A DNA stretch of 64,000 bases from Nematopogon swammerdamellus (taxonomy: Eukaryota > Arthropoda > Insecta > Lepidoptera > Adelidae), in the NCBI GenBank assembly GCA_946902875.1, contig OX336336.1:25561558-25625557 (forward strand), in the 5' to 3' direction. The notes below the pieces were generated by a model. That model saw only the letters and a program-made list of their open reading frames with translations, ran no database searches and was not told where the DNA came from. Position 1 is the first letter of the stretch, and each line of letters opens with the position of its first letter. Positions 51,566-59,924 of the stretch are shown here, one piece after another. A program made the position numbers and the translations under genes.

Positions 51566-54500
51566 GTGAGTTTCATTCAAAACTAGTAGATAACTGAGAA
51601 TTACACTTTGTTTTATGTATGGTAGAAAAGTATTGTCAGATCAAAAACTCAATTGGCATTTATAGTCAATGAAAGTACCCACAAAACCATGTGTAACAAC
51701 TGAGGAATCACTTATTTAGAAGATCAGTCGAGTTTTTTGTCTCCAGGAAATTTGTTTCTTTATTTTTTTTTTCTTCGAAACGACGTGTTTCCGGCAAACA
51801 ATTCTTTCACTAAAATTCTTTTTTTTTAACTCAGTCTACACATTAAGCTTACCAGCAATTTGTGACCTCGGCTCCCCAGTATAAAGCCACACCCAATTTG
51901 ACAATTCCCCTACACAAATTGCATATTATGAATGCGTAGATGAAGAAACAATCTCTCATTTAGAATATTTCATTTTGTACCGTGTGGGGCCGGTACTTTA
52001 AAAGAATAGCCCCACTGCATCTCTCCCCGTGTATGTCGTAAAAGGCGACTAAGAGATATGACTCCCTTCTTATATTACTAGGTGGTAGTGGTTAACCCGC
52101 CCGGGTTGGTACCACCGCACTGAATGAAAGGTCGGTCGAAACGCCTATGTAAATAGTTTGTGTTTTCCGTCCAGTTCAGTATAGTCGGCACGACCGAAGG
52201 GAAGGCTGACGTTGCACCAAGTTCACCCAGTGTTATGGGCTGACATCACGGATGTTGTAGGTGATGTAGCCAACCGTGTCAGTTTCCATATAAAAAAAAA
52301 ATTTACTTTACAGAGGTTAACGAATTTGAATCCGGAATCCTGCGGCAGACAAGATTGGCACTAGACAACTATGTGGAGTGCGAGCGAGACAATTGCGGCT
52401 GCCATTCCGATGTCATCCGGAGTGACTTGAGCGTGTTCAGCGACACCGGAGTCACCGAGGAGATGTTCCGTAGAGCTGCCGCCAAGGGCACCAAGTATCA
52501 AGTGAGCGGCATCCACTTTGACATTTTAAATATTGCTTTTACTAAAATGTCCGTCGTTCAGTCAGCGTGTATTCATCCACTGTTGGACATACACCTCTCC
52601 AATTTTCCTCCAGACCTCCAGGCCTTTTCGCCAACGTACACCCAATATACCCCTCCAGATAACTAATTTACTAATGCGTTGTTGGTTGGAAGAAATTTCA
52701 TTTAGCAATAGAATTGTCTCGTGCACTGCATTGAAGTGTAATAAGTATATTTCTCAATTTTTTTTTTTATGGAAACTGACACAGTTGGCTACATCACCTA
52801 CAACATCCGTGATGTCAACCCATAACACCGGGTGAACTAGATGCCATGTCAGTGCTTCCCTTCATTTCATGTCGGCTACACTGAACTGGACGGAAAACAC
52901 GAACTATTTACATAGCCGTTTCGAACTATTTACATAGCCGTTTCGACCAATGTTTCGTTCAGTGCGGTGGTACCAACGCGGGAGGGCCTACAGTTTAACG
53001 CTACATACTTCTTACTTCCGTATATTGATGATGATGATGATGGTGGACTCGTTTTCCGCGCCTAAGCCTGCTTCCATGCGGGCCTTTTGCGCGTCCTACG
53101 GCCTTAATCCAACCAGCCGAGTTCTTCCAGGAGGCGGCACACTCTCCTTGGGTCCTGGCACGCCTCTCGAAGTGTAGTAGGGCCTCCCAGCTCCTTCGCC
53201 CTTATGTCTGCCAACTCCTCGCACTCCAGCAGCACGTGGGTGGGTGTCTCGTCCGCCTGCAGGCATGCTCTGCACAGTGGACTGTCCGTTACTCCGATTA
53301 CATAGAGGTGTCTGTTAAGTGTACAGTGACCAGTAAGCATACCTATCACTATGCGTAGTTTTGATCTATGGACACGGAGCAGCGTCTTGGCGAGACGGAG
53401 GTCCGGCTTAGCCATTGCATCCCTCGCCTGTCTGCAGTCACTGCCCGCTGCCCATCTGTCTATGTGTAGTTGATACGTACGTTTGTGTATCCAACTTTTC
53501 AGTTGGTTGTGTGGTAGTGGTACTAGAGGTTCGGGTCCTTCAGGTTTGCTGCTGGATCCCCTCTTCGCGAGTTCGTCAGCAGCATCGTTCCCCCGGGATC
53601 CGCTGTGGCCCTTTATCCACTGTAGCGTTACCTTGTTTCTTGTAGTAATGGTCTCCAGCGCGAGGTGACATTGACGGATTAGTCCTGAGCTCATTATACT
53701 GCCGTTCAGCGCCGCTAGTACTGAGGCGCTGTCCGACAGTATCTTGATGCTGTGTCCCTCCATGTTGCGCTGGGCCACTATTGTAGCTGCTTCAATGATC
53801 CCGACACATTCTGCCTGGAATATTGAGTTATGTTGTCCAAGGTAAGTGTACCTGTTGATGTTTAGGTCCAGGGAGTGCGCTGCAGCGCCTGTACCTGTCT
53901 TCGTCTTGGAGCCATCGGTATATATGCGTAGCTCCTCTGATTGGTCTTTGGCCTCTCCGGCCAGGTTGATAGTGTATGATCTCTCAAATACGTACAGTTT
54001 GGGTATACGGTCACAGCAGGCTGCCAGTAGCGGTATCTCCGCTGTTACCTTCTGAAGGAGCTTTGTGTGTGGCAGTGTGGCGTTATTGTGCCAGAGTCCC
54101 AGAGTTCTGAGTCTCACCGCCGCAGACGCAGCCTCCTGTTGTACGTACAGGTCTAGCGGTACTAAAGATAGTATTACCTCCATAGCTGTAGTCGGTGTTG
54201 TGCGCATGCATCCTGTTGTTGCCACGCACGCCAGTCTTTGGAGTCGCTGTAGCTTCTCGACTCCTGTGCTCAGCTTTGTCCTGGGCCACCAGACTACTGC
54301 ACCATATGTTACCGTAGGTCTGATGACTGCTGTATATAACCAGAGAGAAATCTTTGGCCGGAGACCCCATGATTTACCCATGAGCCTCTGGCATTGCCAG
54401 CAGGATATGCTCGCCTTCTTTAGCTTGTATTCCAGATGTTTCGACCAGTTTAGCTTGGAGTCTAGGATTACACCTAGATACTTTACCTCTGGCGATAGAG

Positions 54501-57500
54501 TCAGTTGTGTGTTGAACAGTCTGGGCAGCTGCATAGCGCCCAGTCTCCTTCTGTTGGTGAAGAGGACCATCTCTGTTTTGCCGGGGTTAACATTAAGCGA
54601 ATAGTCCTTACACCATTTTTCGACAATCCTCAGGGCGCCCTGAGTCATATTGCACAGGGTTCCCTCAAATAATCCATTTATTAGGATTGCCAGGTCGTCT
54701 GCGTATCCTATCGTGTAGTAGCCACTCTCGTTCAGTTGCCTGATGAGATCATCGACTACTAAGTTCCAGAGTAGGGGCGACAGTACGCCGCCTTGGGGGC
54801 AGCCCCTAGCTACCACCCCCCTCGTTGTGTTAATAGTGAATTGGACGGCCCTAAGCTTGAGCATGTTATCGATCCAGTCTGTGATTGTTGGATCGACTTC
54901 AAATCTAGCTAGGGCTGCTCTGATACTGATGAAGGTAGTTTTGTCACTTCCGTATATTACTTCGTGCCTTACTTGCTGCTTCTACGGATGGTTACAGGAT
55001 ATATTGCCGCACAACTAAGCCGCGGGAGCACCTTTCTACCAATAAATAATTGTTGGTTACGATAAATAATTGTTGGTTACAATAAATTATTGATGGTTAC
55101 AAATTACAATTAATAATTGTTGGTTACAATAAATAATTGTTGGTTACAATAAATAATTGTTGGTTTTTTTATTTTTTATGGAAACGGACACGGTTGGCTA
55201 CATCACCTACAACGTCCGTGATGTCAGCCCATAACACCGGGTGAACTAGGTGCCATGTCAGTGCTTCCATTCATTTCATGTCGGCTACCTGAACTGGACG
55301 GGAAACACGAACTATTTACATAGCCGTTTCGACCAACACGTTTCGCTCAGTGCCGTGGTACCAACGCTGGCGGGATAAACCCTACCACCTAGTAAGGTAA
55401 GAAGGGAAGTGACCTACAGTTTACCGCTACATACTTCTTACTTCCGTATATTACTTCGTGCTTTACTTGCTGCTTCTACGGATGGTTACAGGATATATTG
55501 CCGCATAACTAAGCCGCGCGAGCAGCTTTCTACCAATAAATAATTCTTGGTTACGATAAATAATTGTTGGTTACGATAAATAATTGTTGGTTACAATAAA
55601 TAATTGTTGGTTACAATAAATAATTGTTGGTTACAATAAATAATTGTTGGTTACAATTAATAATTGTTGGTTACAATAAATAATTGTTGGTTACAATTAA
55701 TAATTGTTGGTTACGATAAATTATTATGTTATCCATTTATTTACAAATTTTTTTATATTAATTTTACATATTTACAAATTTAAAATCTAAAATTAATACA
55801 AAAACAAATTGAGTTTCCACCACCAGCGGCGGCGGGGCGAGCCCAGGGTCGGGTCCCAAAGAGAGGAACCTCTGGACGATGCGTGCAGTGTCGAGCAGGG
55901 CTGCCTTCTGGATCTGGCCCTTGACCCAACCACTCAGCGAGAGCCTCTTAACGTGGTCATCGAGGCTCTTCGCTATCAGCCCGTATTATTATTTTTTTTT
56001 TTTTAATAAACTAGCAGCTATATATATATTCAGCAGCTATCCTGATGTATTCATGTCTATGATGATCACTGGTGTTGCTATTTCTTATATTTCTTCGATT
56101 TTGAAATACTTGTCAAGCCTAATATTTTATTTTTTTTATTGTTGGTTACAGATAATATCGGGTGTGCTGTACCGCGAGCGCACGTGTCACTTCCCGACGC
56201 GGTGCGCGGGCGTGGAGCACTATCTGTGCGAGCTGGCGGGCTCCCTGCCGGACATGGAGATCGCCGTCAACACGCGGGACTGGCCGCAGGTCAACTCCAA
56301 GTGGGGCCATGCTCCGGAGCCGGTCTTCTCATTTAGTAAGGTGATTTTCATAAAATGCATAAAATTTTTAATTTTTTCTTTTTTATGGAAACTTGACACG
56401 GTTGTCTACATCACCTGCAACGTCTGCGATGTCAGCCCATAAAACCTTGGTGAACTAAGTGCCATGTCAGTGCTTCCCTTCGGCCGTGCCGGTTACACTG
56501 AACTGGACGGGAAACACGAACAGTTCAGTGTAGCCGGCACGATCAAAGGGGGAAGCACTGACATGGCACCTAGTTCACCCGGTGTTATGGGCTGACATCA
56601 CGGACGTTGCAGGTGATGTAGCCAACCGTGTCAGATTCCATAAAAAAAAAAAAAAATATATATTTACATAGCGTTTTTTTTTTCATTCAGTGCGGTGTTA
56701 CAACTTGGACGGGTTAAACCGTACCACGTAGTAAGGTAAGAAGGAACTGTGCCCATTGCGCGTCTTAGATGGAGAAGGAGATACATGTAAATATAATAAA
56801 CAAAAACCGGCCAAGTGCGAGTCGGACTCGCGCACCGAGGATTCCGTACCATCACAAAATAAATTGTGGTATGTGTTTACCAAAAAAAATTGTATTTTAT
56901 TGCATTCAGTTTGGGATCCTTAGCGCGAACCCGACTCACATTTGGCCAGGAAGGTGTGGAACTAAGCTTGCGATGGCTTCACCGAACACATCCGGGCCCA
57001 TCGGCAGTAGAGGAGGGTGTTAATCGAGGCCGGGACTAGCGAGTGGCCACTCTAAATTTCCCGCGCATGCTTCACGTTTCGGCTCGCATCAAGCCCTCGT
57101 CAGCTAGTCTGCGTTGACTAGGACGCGGGGAAGCCACCAGTCCCGCTCTCGACCTCCCTCTCTCTACCTATCCATATTCAGTAGGATGCCTCCAGTGACG
57201 TTTTCGTTTTATTATTTGTTGTTTTACGTAAAGTTTGCACTATCATCACACCAAGTTTGACGCTTGTATGTGTTACCGTTTTTACGATAGAGCAAAAACA
57301 AAAATACATTGAAAAAAAAACATGTTTTTTGGGGACGCTCTTAATTTTTTACTTTTATTTTTATTTTATTTTTTCTTTAGTATATCCGCCATAATAACAC
57401 ATATCCCGTACAGAAGCCTATTACTAAGCCTACGCCGTCTGTCTGTCTGTCCTACTGCTGTATCTTTGGAACCATACTAGGTAGCCGGTTGAAATTTTTA

Positions 57501-59056
57501 CAGAACATGTGTTATTATGGTGGATATAACAACAAATGATAAAATATAGAAAAGGTAAAAAATTAAAGGGGTCCCATACAAGAAACATGTTTTTTTTTGT
57601 GGTGCGGAAACCTAGGTCCGAGTCCGACTCGCACTTGGCCGGTTTTTTTGTTTTCCTATATACGTTCAAAACCATACAAGTGGAATGACTTGCACAGACT
57701 CGTGAGTACTACGACATAATGTACCCGGCGTGGAGCTTCTGGGAGGGCGGGCCCGCCATCAGCCTGTACCCGGGCGGCATCGGCCGCTGGCACCAGCACC
57801 GCCGCTCCATAGCCGCCGCCGCTCAACAGTGAGTTCATCCTTGTGAGACAGAACCTTTCTACAGTCACTGGTGGAATGCATCGTTGAATGACTTCTCTTA
57901 AAGAAATTTGTAACATACCTGATTCTTCACTTGCAATGATACTACACTGTATTTTTTTTTATGGAACTTGACACGGTTGGCTACATCACCCTACAACATC
58001 CGTGATGTCAGCCCATAACAACGGGTGAACTAGGTGGCACGTCAGTGCTTCCCTTTGGTCATGCCTGCTACACAGAACTGGACGGAAATTACAAACTATT
58101 TACATAGCCATTTTGACCGACCTTTCATTTAGTGCGGTGGAACCAACCCGCTAGTAAGCTATGAAGAGGGACCTACAGTTTTATGTGGAATCTGAACCAC
58201 GGTCGAGCGGTCACCCATTCAAGTTCTGACCATGACCAGTGCTTATGATCACGAACAAATCGACCGATCGCACCACTGGGCTACCGAGGCTGACAAAAAA
58301 AGTCTTATCCAATATAAAACAAATCATGAAAAAAGCTAAGAATAACCTCTCACAGTGCATTTTTTTTTTAGATATTTGTTAATCCTCCCTTTTCGACGCG
58401 TCATACTAATGAGTTTCGACGTGAATACGTCTTTAAATTTGCTTCCATAGTGGGAGCCAATCCAAAAAACTGATGATAACAAAATGGGGGGATACGGTTT
58501 GGTGTTGTAGCTTCATGAGAGCGGGACTGGTATTTCCCCGCGTCCTAGTCAACGCAGACTAGCTGACGAGGGCTTGAAGCGAGCCGAAACGTGAAGCATG
58601 CGCGGGAAATTTAGAGTGGCCACTCGCTAGTCCCGGCCTCGATTAATACCCTCCTCTACTGCCGATGGGCCCGGATATGTTCGGTGAAGCCATCGCAAGC
58701 TTAGATCCACACCTTCTATCATCTACTACATCCAAAATTTAATTACACCACTCGATAGGTAAAAGATCAAAGAATACGTACACGTATTCACGTAAAACAC
58801 ACGGTCGTGTCCACGCCACAGCTACACCCCGTTTTATTTTCTCCAGTTAACTGCGATACACTGCACTCAATATTACAACTATGTGACTGCATGTATGTGT
58901 TGGTTCAGGTGGCCGTGGGAGAAGAAGGAAGCGAAAGCTTTCTTCCGGGGCTCTCGCACGAGCGAGGAGCGAGACGCGCTCGTGTTGCTGTCCCGCTCGC
59001 ACCCGCACCTCATCGACGCACAATACACAAAGAACCAGGCGTGGAAGTCTGATGCG
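51484..59056 (+). CDS. rumi: Protein O-glucosyltransferase 1 (rumi/POGLUT1), first five exons
   Basis: Rumi is a soluble ER enzyme of the CAP10 family that adds O-glucose (and xylose) to serines in EGF repeats, notably of Notch. Exons 51484-51565, 52314-52501, 56152-56340, 57698-57828 and 58909-59056 join in phase (1-0-0-2-0) into about 246 aa. Visible features are a signal peptide ([20 protein letters not shown]), the Cys-rich [17 protein letters not shown], the CAP10 motifs [67 protein letters not shown] and YTKNQAWKS. The Asp of NTRDWPQ is the expected catalytic-region residue. About 150 C-terminal residues, including the nucleotide-sugar site, are missing; no further exon occurs up to 64000, so the next intron exceeds 4.9 kb. 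Identity is firm. Confidence 0.94.
51976..52300 (+). mobile_element. SINE, head A + tail 1, abutting rumi exon 2
   Basis: gtaccgtgtggggccggtac to gtcagtttccatataaaaaa, ending immediately before the atttactttacag acceptor. Confidence 0.9.
52314..52501 (+). CDS. rumi: rumi exon 2
   Basis: Acceptor tttactttacag, donor CAA|GTGAGC, 188 nt, phase 1 to 0. [32 protein letters not shown] and [11 protein letters not shown] match the family N-terminal region. A SINE A-tail ends only about 15 bp before the acceptor. Confidence 0.93.
52545..52650 (-). mobile_element. RTE-like LINE 3' scrap
   Basis: cgttcagtcagcgtgtattcatccactgttggac-type sequence, broken here as tccactgttggacatacacc, resembles the 3' ends at 2942 and 6915. 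Confidence 0.5.
52758..52996 (-). mobile_element. SINE tail-1 copy, rearranged
   Basis: Minus-strand tail from poly-T at 52760; the block gaactatttacatagccgtt is duplicated at 52904-52948. Head missing. Confidence 0.75.
53027..54945 (-). mobile_element. 5'-truncated LINE with reverse transcriptase and RNase H; 13-bp target duplication
   Basis: The minus-strand frame (from within the RT to stop near 53104) carries the RT motifs [20 protein letters not shown] and [11 protein letters not shown], an RNase H domain ([54 protein letters not shown]) and a Cys-His tail ([18 protein letters not shown]). RNase H after RT points to the I/LOA/R1 side of LINEs. The 3' end is a (GAT)n run. ACTTCCGTATATT flanks it at 53014-53026 and 54946-54958. 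The 5' half, including the endonuclease, is absent. The RT-RNase H frame itself is unbroken. Confidence 0.92.
55034..55165. repeat. Minisatellite 'ataaataattgttggttac', array 1
   Basis: About seven copies of an 18-19-bp unit, some with variant tac(a/g)ataaa(t). Directly followed by a minus-strand SINE tail. Confidence 0.9.
55167..55425 (-). mobile_element. SINE tail-1 copy in the second duplication unit
   Basis: Minus-strand tail from tttttatggaaacggacacg; parallels the copy at 52758. Confidence 0.8.
55533..55727. repeat. Minisatellite 'ataaataattgttggttac', array 2
   Basis: About ten copies of the same unit as at 55034. Confidence 0.92.
55745..55984 (-). mobile_element. R4/Dong-like LINE 3' fragment between TTA-type repeats
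   Basis: tttccaccaccagcggcggc, gtgcagtgtcgagcagggct and gagcctcttaacgtggtcat match the 3' end of the element at 59925. The flanks are attattatg (55721) and gtattattatttttt (55983). Confidence 0.78.
56152..56340 (+). CDS. rumi: rumi exon 3
   Basis: Acceptor attgttggttacag, donor AAG|GTGATT, 63 codons. [20 protein letters not shown] through [15 protein letters not shown] to PVFSFSK. GC-rich, in contrast with the AT-rich introns. Confidence 0.95.
56378..56740. mobile_element. Two SINE tails in inverted orientation, one inserted in the other
   Basis: A minus-strand tail (56378-56520) is interrupted after aaacacgaac by a plus-strand truncated tail (agttcagtgtagccggcacg to ttccataaaaaaa, 56521-56655); the minus copy then resumes at tatttacatagcg. 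The two tails can form a long hairpin directly downstream of rumi exon 3. Confidence 0.82.
56802..57648. mobile_element. Two 'accggccaagtgcgag' repeats tail to tail, with a nested element
   Basis: aaaaaccggccaagtgcgag at the left and its complement ctcgcacttggccggttttt at the right face each other; they meet near 57440 (gccgtctgtctgtctgtc). The left copy is interrupted at about 56945-57205 by a minus-strand 'SYMERASK' fragment (atggcttcaccgaacaca to ccatattcagtaggatgcc). Confidence 0.72.
57698..57828 (+). CDS. rumi: rumi exon 4
   Basis: Acceptor cttgcacag, donor CA|GTGAGT, 131 nt. [20 protein letters not shown] to [20 protein letters not shown]. Confidence 0.95.
57948..58297 (-). mobile_element. 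SINE with tRNA/5S hybrid head (decayed) + tail 1
   Basis: Poly-T at 57950 and head remnants ggtcgagcggtcacccattc and ccactgggctaccgaggctg at 58200-58292. It lies in rumi intron 4. Confidence 0.78.
58525..58715 (+). mobile_element. Repeat family 'SYMERASK', copy 4
   Basis: gcgggactggtatttccccg to gatatgttcggtgaagccat, matching 30440-30640. Confidence 0.72.
58909..59056 (+). CDS. rumi: rumi exon 5
   Basis: Acceptor tggttcag, donor GCG|GTTAGT, 148 nt. [20 protein letters not shown] to [13 protein letters not shown]. The next exon is outside the window. Confidence 0.95.
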
Positions 59057-59091
59057 GTTAGTTAGTACTCTAGCACCAGTCCAGTCCTAAC

Positions 59092-59412
59092 TGTACCGTG
59101 TGGGGTCGGTACTTTAAAAGAATAGCCCCACTGCATCTCTCCCCGTGTATGTCGTAAAAGGCGACTAAGGGATATGAATTCCTTCTTATAGTACTAGGTG
59201 GTAGGGTTAACCCGCCCGGGTTGGTACCACCGCACTGAATGAAAGGTCAGTCGAAACGGCTATGTAAATGGTTTGTGTTTTCCGTCCAGTTCAGTGTAGC
59301 CGGCACGACCGAACGGAAGCACTGACGTGGCACCAAGTTCACCCGGTGTTATGGGCTGACATCACGGATGTTGTAGGTGATGTAGCCAACCATGTCAGTT
59401 TCCATAAAAAAA
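59092..59412 (+). mobile_element. SINE, head A + tail 1, after rumi exon 5
   Basis: gtaccgtgtggggtcggtac to gtcagtttccataaaaaaat; starts 36 bp after the donor. Confidence 0.88.
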
Positions 59413-59544
59413 TAAACTGCTGTCACTCGGATTTTGTTACGTTGTTCAAGGTATAGGATGAAGGAACTCCAGTTGCTTTATAACATCTGCAGTTTTGCTT
59501 CTCGCCAAAATATACTTTAACCATCCTTTGATTTGTCAGGAAAG

Positions 59545-59589
59545 GCCTGTGAAAACCCCCATGCGGGCTGCATGGGGGTTTTCACAGGC
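59545..59589. repeat. Perfect 20-bp inverted repeat with 5-nt loop
   Basis: Arm GCCTGTGAAAACCCCCATGC at 59545-59564 and its exact complement at 59570-59589, separated by GGGCT. It lies in an intron of rumi. Nature unknown. Confidence 0.9.
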
Positions 59590-59900
59590 AGGCTTTCGCA
59601 CTGAACGATAATAGCACGGCAACGGCAATGCCTCGCATCATACGACCGGGCAGTCGTGACTTCGAATCCCACTTTCTTTCACTTTATCTCCGCATACAAT
59701 TCGTTTGGTAGCTCATTTCATTTCCCTTCCCCAAATTGAATTGAACAGGTAATTGTGTGACGTATATGTGTATATGTGTTTAGATATAGGTAAGTATGAG
59801 TATTATGTGTGTGTGATCGTGTTAGGCTATATGCGTGCGTGTATTAGTAGTAGAATTAGTATTATTTAGTAGTAAGGTATTATTATTATTATTTTATTCT
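59590..59900. other. rumi intron, nothing recognised
   Basis: Unique-looking sequence with a GTGT-rich tract at 59760-59860, ending in a TTA/ATT microsatellite at about 59877-59895. Confidence 0.4.
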
Positions 59901-59924
59901 TTTATTAACACATATATTTACAAT

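Noticed and set aside
53846..54604. Plus-strand frames inside the RNase-H LINE
   Set aside because: Antisense shadows of the reverse transcriptase/RNase H frame.
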